From the NCBI RefSeq assembly GCF_900176565.1, contig NZ_FXEH01000006.1, positions 62,001 through 126,000 of the forward strand: a DNA stretch of 64,000 nt, in the 5' to 3' direction. A program made the position numbers and the translations under genes. Each line of letters opens with the position of its first letter. Position 1 is the stretch's first letter. Of this stretch, positions 1 through 9,391 are shown piece by piece. A model generated the notes under the pieces. The model was not told the DNA's origin. It saw nothing but the letters and a program-made list of their open reading frames with translations, and did not search any database. The stretch is from Thalassobacillus devorans. GTDB taxonomy: Bacteria; Bacillota; Bacilli; Bacillales; Halobacillaceae.

Positions 1-20
1 CCGCTAAAGGAAGAGGCGGG

Positions 21-1610
21 ATGAAAAACTGGATATTTATAGTGGTGACGGTTATCATTGTTGCGGGAATTGGCGCAACTGCTTTCGGTGTCATGAAGGA
101 TAAAGATCCAATGGCTCGTTATTTGACAGCGGAGCAGAATACCATCGAGAAACAGATGACTTTTCTGAAAAGTCAATCGGAACAAATGGAAGAATTGGAA
201 GAATTGAAAGAGAAAATGACCGAAAGTGCTTATTACAGTTCTTCTACGGTAACAGCAGATTTTAATGTCGAGGAAGGGGCTCAGGAATTCGGTGCCATGC
301 TCCCAATGATTAAAGGAATGGTTTCGTCCGCTAAATTAGAGACAGAGCATATGATGGATCCTGGTTCTAAAGAGACGTTCATGGCGTTAGACTTGCTGTT
401 CCAAGGTCAAAGCCTGGGAAATGCAGAACTTTACCAGAACGAAAGTCAAGCAGCTTTAAAGGTTCCCTTTCTCTATGAAGACTATTTCACCTTACCAAAC
501 GATCAACTGGGTGAATTTTTGCGTAAGCACGGGGAAGAGGCGGCCGGTATGGAAGAACTGCCGAACCTGGCGGAATACCAATCTGCTACTTTGACAGCTG
601 ATGAATTGAATGAGATTGCAAAAGACTATACGACAACATTGCTCAAAGAACTGGACAAAGATCAATTCGAAATGGAAAACGGGGTACGTTATGAAAACGA
701 AAAGTATGACAAAGTAACCCTGAACCTTTCGGAGAAAGAATCAAAAGATCTTATAAAAGTATTGTTAAATAAATTGAAAGATGATGAGCGTATTTGGAAT
801 TTGGTTGATGCACAAATGAAATTGAATATGGCTGCAGGGGATGTCGAGGATGGTAAATCCGTTGTAGAAGACTTGGAAAAAGAAGTAGATAATATTCAAA
901 TGCCAGATGGTTTCAAGCTGGAAGCCTATCTTGACGGGGATTTAGTTGCTTATCGGGATATCAATTTTACGATAAGTCATGCAGAAGCTGAGGAATCAGC
1001 TGCTATCTCATTCCATACGAATTATGAGGAAAAGGATGAAGCTTATACTTCTAAGGTAGCAATGGACGTTGTACCATCCAGTGAAGATGGAATATTCTCC
1101 TTCCGTCTGGATGAAAAGGGGGAAAAAGCCGAAGAAGCGCTTCATGTGGATCATGATATTTCCTTTTCGATGGAAGAGGAAGGCCAGCCCTCTACTATAG
1201 GAGTAACGCTTTCTTCTGTTCTGGAAGGGGCAAGCAGCGAAACAACTTTTGATATAATAATGGAAGGCGCCGCTTTTGCCGGGGGGCCCGTTCCTGAACT
1301 GAGTGGGTATATCAATACAGCTTCTGAATTAGATGGGGATAAGGCAAATCAAAACCTGGATGTTGGTATAGATTTCGCTATGGAGGACCCAATGACAGGC
1401 CCAGTCAGTGGTATGGTTGAACTTAATATCATTACCGATACCGAATTTACAGATGCATTGGATTTTCCTGACCTTGCAGAAACCGGCACAGTGAATGTAA
1501 TGGAAGCAAGTGATCAGGAAATGGAATCAATTATGCAGGAAATAGAAATGAACCTGCAAAAATATTATATGGATATGTTCGGTAACTTTGGAGGGCTGGG
1601 AGCCTTTTAA
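21..1610 (+). CDS. Membrane-anchored extracytoplasmic protein of an ABC exporter operon
   Basis: A 529-residue protein with one N-terminal hydrophobic segment (about residues 4-24) and a long acidic, hydrophilic remainder rich in Glu, Asp and Met, so it is probably anchored in the membrane with its bulk outside the cell. I recognise no catalytic motif and no lipobox. A GGAAGAGG-like ribosome site precedes the ATG. It lies 20 bp before two ABC-2 type permeases and an ATPase in the same direction, which suggests an accessory or substrate-handling subunit of that exporter. Function is unknown; the coding call is secure from length and context. Confidence 0.85.
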   Translation: MKNWIFIVVTVIIVAGIGATAFGVMKDKDPMARYLTAEQNTIEKQMTFLKSQSEQMEELEELKEKMTESAYYSSSTVTADFNVEEGAQEFGAMLPMIKGMVSSAKLETEHMMDPGSKETFMALDLLFQGQSLGNAELYQNESQAALKVPFLYEDYFTLPNDQLGEFLRKHGEEAAGMEELPNLAEYQSATLTADELNEIAKDYTTTLLKELDKDQFEMENGVRYENEKYDKVTLNLSEKESKDLIKVLLNKLKDDERIWNLVDAQMKLNMAAGDVEDGKSVVEDLEKEVDNIQMPDGFKLEAYLDGDLVAYRDINFTISHAEAEESAAISFHTNYEEKDEAYTSKVAMDVVPSSEDGIFSFRLDEKGEKAEEALHVDHDISFSMEEEGQPSTIGVTLSSVLEGASSETTFDIIMEGAAFAGGPVPELSGYINTASELDGDKANQNLDVGIDFAMEDPMTGPVSGMVELNIITDTEFTDALDFPDLAETGTVNVMEASDQEMESIMQEIEMNLQKYYMDMFGNFGGLGAF

Positions 1611-1630
1611 AGAGTGAAGGAGGAACGGTC

Positions 1631-2818
1631 GTGCAAAGCATCTCGCTTTTTTTGCTAGAAATCAGAGCGGCTGCCAGACGGCCGCTCCTTCTTTTTTTGT
1701 GTGTATTTGCACCATATTTACTTTTAGGATTGTTAGGATATGGGGCAGCAGGGTTCCTGAATGGAGAGAATGAGCCGATTAAGGTTGCTGTAGTTGATGA
1801 GGACCAGACCTTTGAAACGAAGTCCCTGATCAACCAGCTGCAGGAAGACGAGACATTAAACGATCAATTACGTTTTATACCGGGAGAAATGAATGAAGTA
1901 ACAAAAGGGATCCGTAACGGGGAATGGACAGGGGCCGTAATCATTCCAGCAGGGTTCACTGCTGATTTAAGAAACGGTACTAACACTCCAATGGAAGTAT
2001 GGCTTAATGACAAACAACCGTTAGAGTCAGGTGTTGTGCAGTTATTAATGGACAGTGCAGCAAGTTACATATCTGCCGCGCAAAGTGGCGTCAATGCTGT
2101 TTATGAATCAGTAATAAAACCTATGGAAAATTCGGAAGAGCGGCAACAATTGATGCAGCAGGTCATCATTACTTTTACATTGGAGGCGCTCGATCGGAAT
2201 GGTCTGTTTGTGACGGAAAACATAGAGCGAGGAGCATCTATTGGGTGGAAGAATCATGCTGCAATAGCTGCCTGGATGATGGGTTCGTGGGTGGCGCTTA
2301 GCTTATTCATTGCTTCCCGACAGTCGTTGCTGCACGGGGGCGTGAGGGATCGGCTGCAAGCCATGGATATAGGAAGAGGACGTATTTATCTTGTCCATGC
2401 CGCCTTATTCTTTATTTTTACTTTAATTGGGAATGAGATATTTTTCTTCAGTTATGGTTTCTATGTCGAAGAAGCACTGCAATCCTCTCAGTTGCTGCTT
2501 TTGTTTCATGCACTGGTACAAGCGGCTCTGGCAGCTTTTTTCCTTGCTGTTACCAGAAGAAAAGTGGAAGCTGCTTTATGGTATGCTGTCTTATCACTTC
2601 CTTTACTCTTGGCAAGCGGAGTGTTAATTCCACGCAGTTATTTGCCTGAGTGGCTGAGTCATGCGCAGGCTGTTTTACCTTGGCCTCATATCTATCAGGG
2701 GCTGCAGGATACATCCCCATTTTTCTTGCTTGTTCCCTCTGGGTGGGGACTGACACTGGTCCTTACAGGATGGCTGATTATTCGGAAGGTGGAGAAGCGC
2801 CATGGGTACCCAGCTTAG
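1631..2818 (+). CDS. ABC-2 type transporter permease (first subunit)
   Basis: A 395-residue permease. One membrane segment lies near the N-terminus (about residues 18-40), then an extracytoplasmic domain of roughly 170 residues, then a cluster of about five membrane segments from residue 215 on. This is the ABC2_membrane_3 / YhgE-like layout of drug, lipid or peptide exporters. The start is GTG with GAAGGAGG 7 bases upstream. The 3' end overlaps the next permease gene by 17 bases, indicating translational coupling. It presumably pairs with that permease and the downstream ATPase. The substrate cannot be read from the sequence. Confidence 0.85.
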   Translation: MQSISLFLLEIRAAARRPLLLFLCVFAPYLLLGLLGYGAAGFLNGENEPIKVAVVDEDQTFETKSLINQLQEDETLNDQLRFIPGEMNEVTKGIRNGEWTGAVIIPAGFTADLRNGTNTPMEVWLNDKQPLESGVVQLLMDSAASYISAAQSGVNAVYESVIKPMENSEERQQLMQQVIITFTLEALDRNGLFVTENIERGASIGWKNHAAIAAWMMGSWVALSLFIASRQSLLHGGVRDRLQAMDIGRGRIYLVHAALFFIFTLIGNEIFFFSYGFYVEEALQSSQLLLLFHALVQAALAAFFLAVTRRKVEAALWYAVLSLPLLLASGVLIPRSYLPEWLSHAQAVLPWPHIYQGLQDTSPFFLLVPSGWGLTLVLTGWLIIRKVEKRHGYPA

Positions 2819-3857
2819 ACTGCAATCTATCTGGTTGATGCAACGTTGGAGAAGCCTGTTATTTCTGATTTTCTTTCCATTCGTGTGTGTTGTTGGAGTT
2901 TATCCGTTTCTTTCTGCAACTCTATCGGGAAGTCAAATTCCAGTTGGATGGGTGGATAAGGATAATACGCAGTTTTCTTCACTCGTCTATGAGCGGCTTG
3001 GAGAAAATGAACACCTTAACCTGAAAAAACTCGATTTGGAGGAAGCAAAAAGGCTGGTACAGATCGGAGAGTTAGAGGCAGCTTTCCTTATGGATGCTGG
3101 TTTTGAAGAACAACTGAGAACCGGGGAAACTGAGGAGAAAATCCGTTGGCTTCGCTCTGAAGATTCCACATTCGACGCTTTTGCAAAAGAAAAAGTCGCT
3201 TCAGAAGTGACCCGTCTCCTCCTTAACAGTAAAGCCGCTCAATTCGCTGCGGAGTATCAGGGGGATTCGGTTTGGGAAGAAACGTTTACACAAGCGGATA
3301 GTTATTGGCAGCCAGAGCCACTTTTTCAAATGGATTTCCATTGGGTCAGCGGGCTTGAGAAGGAGAAAGAAACAATTCCTTTGGTGGTGCAGGGAGTGTT
3401 CTCCATTTTACTTGTTTATCTCATGGGGGCAGCTACTTATCTTTACTTACCACTATTCCATGATCGCCGCACAGGTTTATTGACGCGGATGAAGCTGACT
3501 AGTGGCCATGTCTATTCTTACTACGCCGTGTTGTTCCTGTTGTCGTTTAGCCTATTACTTGGTGTTACTTTTATAGTGCTTACACTGGTTACTTTCGTAT
3601 TTCAAATTTCCTGGACTTTGCTGCTCCCCTCGCTGCTAAAAGTTGCAGGTGTCATCAGTATTGTCCATGCATGCTGGCTGGTGCTGGCAATATTCGTTAA
3701 AAATCACAGAGTATTTATCAGCATCACTGCTGTTATTATTGTGGTTTCCTTTCTTTTAGGAGGTATACCTTTAGAGAGTGTGGATAGTGTTTTTTTGGAA
3801 AAATGGCTGCCGCACGGATGGCTGTTCCATCAAATTTGGCTGGAGGGACTCGTATGA
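2802..3857 (+). CDS. ABC-2 type transporter permease (second subunit)
   Basis: A 351-residue paralogue in layout of the preceding permease: one N-terminal membrane segment, an external domain (about residues 40-190) and a C-terminal block of five to six hydrophobic segments. GGAGAAGCGCC precedes the ATG and lies inside the previous coding sequence. The last codons overlap the ATPase gene in an ATGA arrangement. The two permeases probably form a heterodimer. External domains of this type are typical of bacterial ABC-2 exporters that export lipids, drugs or peptides; which one applies here is unknown. Confidence 0.85.
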   Translation: MGTQLRLQSIWLMQRWRSLLFLIFFPFVCVVGVYPFLSATLSGSQIPVGWVDKDNTQFSSLVYERLGENEHLNLKKLDLEEAKRLVQIGELEAAFLMDAGFEEQLRTGETEEKIRWLRSEDSTFDAFAKEKVASEVTRLLLNSKAAQFAAEYQGDSVWEETFTQADSYWQPEPLFQMDFHWVSGLEKEKETIPLVVQGVFSILLVYLMGAATYLYLPLFHDRRTGLLTRMKLTSGHVYSYYAVLFLLSFSLLLGVTFIVLTLVTFVFQISWTLLLPSLLKVAGVISIVHACWLVLAIFVKNHRVFISITAVIIVVSFLLGGIPLESVDSVFLEKWLPHGWLFHQIWLEGLV

Positions 3858-4585
3858 TCCGATCAGAAGCGATTACTAAAAGTTATAAAAGAAAACCGAT
3901 TCTTCATGATCTGACCTTTCATATTAAACCTGGGGAATCGCTTGGCATCATTGGCCCGAATGGAGCAGGTAAAACAACGTTATTGAAAGTGCTCGCTACG
4001 ATTGAAAAGCCGACAAGCGGAACGTTGCTTTTTGAAGATCACCCTTACAGGAATCAGGTGAAAAATATTCGAAAACGCATAGGTTATATCTCCCAGGAAA
4101 TCGCTTTGTTCGAAGGGTTGAAAGTGAAGGAGCAAATCAATTCCTGGTGTAAACTAAGTTCATCAGCAATTGATGATACTTACGTAGATAATATGCTGGA
4201 AGTATTACGACTCGATGAGGTGATGAACCAACGGACGAAGGATTTATCAGGAGGATGGAAGCGAAAACTCCATTTATGTATTGGGTTATTGCACAAGCCG
4301 GAAATTTGTCTATTAGACGAGCCTACGGCTGGAATAGATATCGCCGCCAAAGTTGAAATCATTGATTGGCTGAAAAAGTTGAATGAAGCTGGTGTAACAC
4401 TCGTTTATATCAGTCATGATTGGTATGAGCTTACCAGGCTGAGTAAACGACTGTTATTGATGGATAAAGGGGAGCTTGTTTTTGATGGAGGGATGAAAGA
4501 CTTGCTTCATTTTCCCGCCAACGACTATAGTGGGGAGCTGGCAAATATCGTCCGTGCCGGTAAGGAAACATTGGGCCATAATTAA
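3854..4585 (+). CDS. ABC transporter ATP-binding protein of the exporter
   Basis: A 243-residue nucleotide-binding subunit that powers the two preceding permeases. Walker A is GPNGAGKTT (about residues 36-44), the signature is LSGGWKRKL, Walker B is CLLDEPTAG, and the H-loop is YISHDW. Tryptophan follows LSGG where Gln or Glu is usual, a small variation. The chosen ATG overlaps the permease stop codon (ATGA); an in-frame ATG 51 bases upstream lies deep in the permease gene and is less likely. A strong terminator follows directly, closing the operon. Confidence 0.9.
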   Translation: MIRSEAITKSYKRKPILHDLTFHIKPGESLGIIGPNGAGKTTLLKVLATIEKPTSGTLLFEDHPYRNQVKNIRKRIGYISQEIALFEGLKVKEQINSWCKLSSSAIDDTYVDNMLEVLRLDEVMNQRTKDLSGGWKRKLHLCIGLLHKPEICLLDEPTAGIDIAAKVEIIDWLKKLNEAGVTLVYISHDWYELTRLSKRLLLMDKGELVFDGGMKDLLHFPANDYSGELANIVRAGKETLGHN

Positions 4586-4614
4586 GAGCCTGCTTGTGTG
4601 CAGGCTCTTTTTTT
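4586..4614 (+). terminator. Rho-independent terminator of the exporter operon
   Basis: An 8-bp stem GAGCCTGC/GCAGGCTC with a 6-base loop and a run of seven T, starting right after the ATPase stop codon. Confidence 0.9.
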
Positions 4615-4618
4615 GGTA

Positions 4619-4843
4619 TTAAAATGTTGGCAGGTTATCGAGGTTGTTGGTTGGATCTCCGTCTGCATCACTTCTTAGATGTTTATCTCCATCTTTACCT
4701 CGGAAGGTGTTCACATGCTCGATCTCCCCACTATCTGCCATCTGCTGGGCCTGCTTATAATCGACAACCTGGCCGGAAGACAGCTTCAGTTCTATGATAT
4801 CCCCATCACCATTTTTTCTTACTGCCACTACTTGTTCAGCCAT
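4619..4843 (-). CDS. DUF3892 family small protein
   Basis: A 74-residue hydrophilic protein that starts MAEQVVAVRKNGDGDI and continues with a GQVVDYKQAQQMADSGEIEHVN region, the pattern of the DUF3892 family widespread in Bacillaceae. The C-terminus is rich in Asp, Asn and Gly. A GGAGG-type ribosome site precedes the start on the minus strand. It is a single gene transcribed toward the terminator of the ABC exporter operon. No enzymatic role is known for the family. Confidence 0.8.
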   Translation of the reverse strand: MAEQVVAVRKNGDGDIIELKLSSGQVVDYKQAQQMADSGEIEHVNTFRGKDGDKHLRSDADGDPTNNLDNLPTF

Positions 4844-5049
4844 ATAGATCGCCTCCTTAATCCTAGTTTGTACTCTTTTATGAATTTTATTAAGTTTAAG
4901 CTATATGGATTTGCTCGATACAATCAATTAATTGTTGCAAATAAAAAGCAGTTACGGAAACCTGTAAATGGGTAAAACTAGACAAAGGAATCCATTTTTC
5001 AGTAAGCTATATTATGACTAAAACGATTACCAGGAAAGGATAAAATTGC

Positions 5050-6612
5050 ATGTCCAAACTTGATTTATCCCAATTTGAAAAGAAACTGGCGGTCAGGAAT
5101 CTCCAGGATAAAGATATCGCTTCGATATTGAAATTGCAGTCGATCTGTTTTCCAAATATGGAACCATGGAAGCGGGAGCATTTGGAAAGCCACCTACGTC
5201 ATTTCCCGGAAGGGCAGTTCGTCGTGGAATATGACGGAGAAATTATCGGGAGCTGTTCCAGTTTGATTGTCAATTTTGATGAATATGACGATAAGCATAC
5301 ATGGGATGATATTACTGATGAAGGGTATATCACGAATCATGATGATGAAGGCTACAATTTATATGGCATTGAGGTCATGGTCCACCCGGAATTCCGAGGG
5401 ATGAAAATCGGCCGGCGCCTCTATGAAGCAAGGAAAGAACTGGCAAGACAACTTAATCTCAAAAGTATCATTATTGGCGGCAGAATCCCTAACTATCATA
5501 AATACGAACAGGAGATGTCGCCGCGGGAGTATGTAGAAGAAGTATTAAATAAAAGCATCTATGACCCGGTTCTAACGTTTCAGGTAATGAATGGGTTTAC
5601 TGTCATGCGAATCAACCCGAACTACTTGCCGGATGATACACAGTCTTCCAAGTATGCTACTTTAATGGAGTGGAATAATGTTGATTATCGTGCCAGAACG
5701 AAGCGTCATTTTAAGACTAGCTACCCGGTCCGGATCATGGTCATTCAGTACATGATGAAGAATATCGATTCGTTTGAAGAATTTGCAAGACAGTGTGAAT
5801 ATTATGTAGATGTCGCGGCGGATTTTGGTTCTGACTTTGCTGTGTTCCCGGAAATTTTCACCACTCAGTTGATGTCCTTTCTTGAAGAAAAAGTCCCATC
5901 ACAGGCGGTTCGCAGGTTATCGGAATTTACCGAAGATTATATTGAGCTGTTTACCCATTTGGCGGTGAAATACAACGTTAATATCATCGGCGGATCACAT
6001 TTTGTAGAAGAGGACGACCATATTTATAATATTTCCTATCTGTTCCGCAGAGATGGTACGATAGAAAAACAGTATAAAATTCATGTCACTCCAAATGAGC
6101 GAAAGTGGTGGGGAATCCAGCCGGGAGATGCTGTAAAAGTATTCGATACGGACTGCGGTAAAATTGCCATTCAAATCTGTTATGATATCCAGTTCCCTGA
6201 ACTCGCCCGCTATGCTGTCGATAAAGGAGCGAATATCATTTTTGTGCCGTTCTGTACGGATGACCGCCAAGGATATTTACGTGTCCGCTATTGTGCCCAG
6301 GCGCGTGCGGTTGAAAATCAAGTGTACACGGTTATTGCTGGGACAGTTGGCAACTTGACACAAGTAGAAAATATGGACATCCAGTATGCCCAGTCCGGGA
6401 TTTTCACTCCGTCTGATTTTGAATTTGCAAGAGACGGCATTGTTGGCGAATGTAATGCCAATGTGGAAACCGTCGTTGTCGGTGATGTCGATTTGGAAAT
6501 CTTAAGGCGACAGCGAAAATCAGGAACCGTACGACAACTCCATGATCGCAGAAGGGATTTATTTGATTTGGATTATAAATTAGACACCGTGGTGAAACCA
6601 GAACGTACGTAA
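5050..6612 (+). CDS. yhcX: GNAT acetyltransferase / carbon-nitrogen hydrolase fusion (YhcX-like)
   Basis: A 520-residue two-domain protein. Residues about 15-200 form a GNAT N-acetyltransferase fold, with the acetyl-CoA loop around EFRGMKIGRRLY. Residues about 225-500 form a nitrilase-superfamily amidase with the expected triad at Glu268 (VFPEIF), Lys343 (QYKIHV) and Cys377 (IQICYD). The same fusion occurs in Bacillus subtilis YhcX and many bacteria. The natural substrate is not established, though combined acyl transfer and amide hydrolysis is suggested. AGGAAAGGA precedes the ATG. A dehydrogenase gene follows after 15 bases, so the two are probably co-transcribed. Confidence 0.92.
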   Translation: MSKLDLSQFEKKLAVRNLQDKDIASILKLQSICFPNMEPWKREHLESHLRHFPEGQFVVEYDGEIIGSCSSLIVNFDEYDDKHTWDDITDEGYITNHDDEGYNLYGIEVMVHPEFRGMKIGRRLYEARKELARQLNLKSIIIGGRIPNYHKYEQEMSPREYVEEVLNKSIYDPVLTFQVMNGFTVMRINPNYLPDDTQSSKYATLMEWNNVDYRARTKRHFKTSYPVRIMVIQYMMKNIDSFEEFARQCEYYVDVAADFGSDFAVFPEIFTTQLMSFLEEKVPSQAVRRLSEFTEDYIELFTHLAVKYNVNIIGGSHFVEEDDHIYNISYLFRRDGTIEKQYKIHVTPNERKWWGIQPGDAVKVFDTDCGKIAIQICYDIQFPELARYAVDKGANIIFVPFCTDDRQGYLRVRYCAQARAVENQVYTVIAGTVGNLTQVENMDIQYAQSGIFTPSDFEFARDGIVGECNANVETVVVGDVDLEILRRQRKSGTVRQLHDRRRDLFDLDYKLDTVVKPERT

Positions 6613-6627
6613 AGAAAGGAAGATTCG

Positions 6628-7353
6628 ATGTTAAAAGATCAGGTTGCCATTGTAACTGGATCCTCACGTGGAATAGGAAGAGAAGTGGCAAGGCAGTTGG
6701 CAGAAAAGGGTGTGAAACTTGCCATTCTCGGAAGTTCCCAGGATATACATGAGACAGCAGAAGGCTTAAAAGAAGAAGGTTATGAAAACATCCAGTCCTT
6801 TGTCGCAGATGTCAGTAAAGAAAATGACGTAGAACGTGTCGTTCAAGCGACAGAAAAAGCCTACGGGAAAATTGATATACTCATTAATAATGCTGGAATC
6901 GGGGCTTTTAAAAAAGTAGAAGATGTTACAGTTGAAGAATGGGAAAAAACGTTTTCCATCAATGTCCAGGGTGTCTTCCTTGCCACAAAAGCCGTCTTGC
7001 CGATCATGAAAAAACATCAATTCGGCACGATTATTACAGTAGCTTCAGATGTTTCCCGTTATACAATCCCTGAAGCGGGGTCCTTATATACGTCCACTAA
7101 GTATGCGGTACAAGGGTTCATGGGAGCAGTGGCACAGGAGGTCCGCGAAGAAGGTATTCGCATCGGAACCATTAATCCCGGTATGGTCGATACGTATTTT
7201 GCGAATAGTAAACAGGGACTTCCTGAAAAAGAAAAATGGCTTAAAGTGGAAGATATTGCCGAGTCGATCGTCTATATGGCAGGTGTGCCAAAACATATGC
7301 TAATTGACGAATTACATTTGCATCCACTGACACAAACCTACCCTAGACCATAA
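6628..7353 (+). CDS. Short-chain dehydrogenase/reductase
   Basis: A 241-residue SDR-family oxidoreductase. The NAD(P)-binding motif TGSSRGIG is at residues 10-17, NNAG at about 88-91, and the catalytic tetrad includes Tyr in YTSTK (about residue 152) preceded by a Ser in the VASDVS region. It resembles 3-ketoacyl-ACP reductase-like SDRs of Bacillaceae (YhxD/YdfG type), but the substrate is not predictable. AAGGAAG precedes the ATG, 15 bases after yhcX, and a strong terminator follows the stop. Confidence 0.9.
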   Translation: MLKDQVAIVTGSSRGIGREVARQLAEKGVKLAILGSSQDIHETAEGLKEEGYENIQSFVADVSKENDVERVVQATEKAYGKIDILINNAGIGAFKKVEDVTVEEWEKTFSINVQGVFLATKAVLPIMKKHQFGTIITVASDVSRYTIPEAGSLYTSTKYAVQGFMGAVAQEVREEGIRIGTINPGMVDTYFANSKQGLPEKEKWLKVEDIAESIVYMAGVPKHMLIDELHLHPLTQTYPRP

Positions 7354-7354
7354 A

Positions 7355-7383
7355 AAAAGCAGCCCTCACAGGCTGCTTTTTTT
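7355..7383 (+). terminator. Terminator after the short-chain dehydrogenase
   Basis: A 10-bp stem AAAAGCAGCC/GGCTGCTTTT with a CTCACA loop and a T-run directly after the stop codon. Confidence 0.9.
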
Positions 7384-7429
7384 ATAAGAGGCTTTCGTCA
7401 TAAAGGACTAAGCCAAGTTTTTTCTAATG

Positions 7430-7663
7430 TTAAACCGTCATGACAGGTGCTGTCGATACCATCGCATGGTCGATATAGGAGAGTAAATTTTCATGGGATT
7501 CCAGTACTTCTTTTTCCGTCGAGTGATAATGAAATGCGTGAAGGAAGACTTCAATTTTCTTCGATAAGAATTGGTCCTCCGTCCGTACCATCAAAATCAA
7601 CAAGTCGTCCCATTGTCCCCAAAGCGTGTAATATAAAGCTTTGTCATAGTCACTGTAATGCAT
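7430..7663 (-). CDS. YhdB-like small protein
   Basis: A 77-residue acidic, aromatic-rich protein starting MHYSDYDKALYYTLWGQWDDLLILMVRTED. This resembles the YhdB family of Bacillus as I recall it; I could not align it. There is no signal peptide or membrane segment. GAAAGGGGCGGAATAAC precedes the ATG on the minus strand. It is a single gene lying convergently to the upstream dehydrogenase. Function unknown. Confidence 0.7.
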   Translation of the reverse strand: MHYSDYDKALYYTLWGQWDDLLILMVRTEDQFLSKKIEVFLHAFHYHSTEKEVLESHENLLSYIDHAMVSTAPVMTV

Positions 7664-7823
7664 TGTTATTCCGCCCCTTTCTAAAGCGAAGGGTTGCTTT
7701 TATTATATCCGGGATTCTCTTCTATCTTCCTTGTTGATTGGTACTAAAAATGCCAACACTTAACGGAATGAAACGGTTTTACTGGCAGAAAATAAGGGTA
7801 ATCCATTGAAAGGAGCAGATACT

Positions 7824-8000
7824 ATGACAAGTCATAATGGAAGTAAAGGAAGCAAAAACCAAAGTTCACCCAAACGTACCGGTAAACTTCCAGGTGGAAA
7901 AATTAACGAAGAGTTCGGTAAAGAAATTGCTTCAGGAGACCAGAATAAAGGAAAAGAATACCGCTCTAAAAAAGGACCAAAAGCGAAAAAAACACATTGA
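7824..8000 (+). CDS. Small basic Lys/Gly/Ser-rich protein, possibly spore-associated
   Basis: A 58-residue, strongly basic, low-complexity protein rich in Lys, Gly, Ser and Asn, ending in a lysine cluster. AAAGGAG lies 9 bases before the chosen ATG; an upstream in-frame ATG at 7806 has no ribosome site. Size and composition resemble minor small acid-soluble spore proteins (SspK/SspO class) or other small core proteins, but I cannot assign it to a named family. It is a single short gene between yhdB-like and a membrane protein gene. Confidence 0.6.
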   Translation: MTSHNGSKGSKNQSSPKRTGKLPGGKINEEFGKEIASGDQNKGKEYRSKKGPKAKKTH

Positions 8001-8100
8001 TTCCGCTGGTGTTACTCTGGGAGTTTTCCCGGAGTAACCAGCTTAATTTATGGTATAATCATTTTGATTACATCCGTGTTGGGGAGGAGCTGAGTCAGCC

Positions 8101-8601
8101 ATGGAAATGGAGAGAGCAAAACAACTATTTACGGGAATGGACAGGAAAGACCAATTGTATTTTGCAAATGTCTGGGGAATTGCTGTGTTTGGGTTATTCC
8201 TGTTATTCACTTTTACAGTAGCCGGCACTGATACAGCTTTACGTGTCATGGTGATATTGACGGAAATATTTGGTGTTGTGACATTAGCTGCGGGGATTGC
8301 CGGGATTATTTATTTTACAGGCGAACGGCGCTGGTTTTCAATTGCAGTTGTATCTTTTTTGAGTGTCTGGGCAATCTTTGCGATCGGTTATGAGATTGGG
8401 CTTGGTGAGCCAATGAGCAATTACTGGCTATTATTCATTACATATTATATATTCCTGATTGCTTCTGTAGTATTTATAAGACTTTCCTATTCGAGGATAG
8501 ATAATGTATTAAAAGTCGTTCCGGCAGTATTCCTGTTTATAAATGCCTTGCTGACTTTGTACATGGTCTTTTTGAATATGTGGTGGGGGCTGACAGCCTG
8601 A
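8101..8601 (+). CDS. Small integral membrane protein, unknown function
   Basis: A 166-residue protein with a short hydrophilic N-terminus (about residues 1-22) and five predicted hydrophobic segments spread over the rest (about 25-45, 50-75, 82-100, 110-130, 140-160). No conserved catalytic or transport motif was recognised. GGGGAGGAGC lies about 9 bases before the ATG. A hairpin with a T-run follows the stop, so it is a single-gene unit. Confidence 0.75.
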   Translation: MEMERAKQLFTGMDRKDQLYFANVWGIAVFGLFLLFTFTVAGTDTALRVMVILTEIFGVVTLAAGIAGIIYFTGERRWFSIAVVSFLSVWAIFAIGYEIGLGEPMSNYWLLFITYYIFLIASVVFIRLSYSRIDNVLKVVPAVFLFINALLTLYMVFLNMWWGLTA

Positions 8602-8610
8602 CTGTACAAG

Positions 8611-8638
8611 GTGGAGGATGTTTCCTCCATCTTTTTTT
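8611..8638 (+). terminator. Terminator after the membrane protein gene
   Basis: A 7-bp stem TGGAGGA/TCCTCCA with a short loop followed by seven T. Confidence 0.75.
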
Positions 8639-8768
8639 AAGTCTCATTTCCTCGGTGATTTTCTCTTTTGAAAAAGCAAATTATAATTAAAAAATTCACC
8701 GGTATATTTTCCTTTTTTTATGGAAAGATAATCAACGATATCTAACCATAAGAAGGAGGAAACAGGAA

Positions 8769-9386
8769 ATGAAAATAAAAGCAATTGCACTTGGACTGCT
8801 TGCGACTTCTGCGCTGGTTGCCTGCCAGGCTAATGATGAAGGAGCTCGAAACGATAACCTGAACGATGGAATTGAAAACACTCAGTTTGAAAGAGACGGG
8901 GAAGACATGGCAAACCGTGACAATATGAATGTCAATGATCGTGATGACAATCGCAACAATAACTATGAGGTTGCCGAACAGGCAGCAGAAACCATCGCTG
9001 ATCAGGTGGAGGGTGTCAAGCGCGCCATCGTATTGACTACTAATAATAATGCTTATGTTGCTGTTTTTATGGATGCTCAGGATGCAAAGAACAACAACGC
9101 TGACCTGGGGAACCAGATGAATAACGCTGAAGGTGTGAGAGACGATGGTGGAATGGATATTGGTCAGAACGAAAACGGTGATGTAAGTGATGAAATGAAG
9201 AAAAAAATCGCTGATATCGTGAAGAACCAAAATAATGACATTGATAACGTTTATGTATCCGCTAATGCTGATTTTGCTGAATTGACCGATAACTATGTCA
9301 ATGATGTAGATAACGGAGAGCCGGTTGAAGGTTTCTTCCGTCAATTCGGTGAAATGGTCGATCGTATCTTCCCGGATGCAGAATAA
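8769..9386 (+). CDS. YhcN/YlaJ-type sporulation lipoprotein
   Basis: A 205-residue lipoprotein. The signal peptide ends in the lipobox SALVAC with the lipidated cysteine at residue 19. An Asn/Asp-rich, low-complexity region (about residues 22-60) follows, then a conserved YhcN/YlaJ domain (about 60-195) containing the VEGVKRAIVLTTNNNAYVAV stretch. Family members are made in the forespore and affect germination or spore properties in Bacillus. AAGAAGGAGGAAAC precedes the ATG and a terminator follows. The Asn/Asp-rich linker is longer than usual in my judgement. Confidence 0.87.
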   Translation: MKIKAIALGLLATSALVACQANDEGARNDNLNDGIENTQFERDGEDMANRDNMNVNDRDDNRNNNYEVAEQAAETIADQVEGVKRAIVLTTNNNAYVAVFMDAQDAKNNNADLGNQMNNAEGVRDDGGMDIGQNENGDVSDEMKKKIADIVKNQNNDIDNVYVSANADFAELTDNYVNDVDNGEPVEGFFRQFGEMVDRIFPDAE

Positions 9387-9391
9387 TTACG

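Noticed and set aside
8742-9344. 200-codon minus-strand ORF opposite the YhcN-type gene
   Set aside because: It is antisense to a gene with lipobox and ribosome site; its Ile/Val-rich translation reflects the Asn/Asp codons of the real gene.
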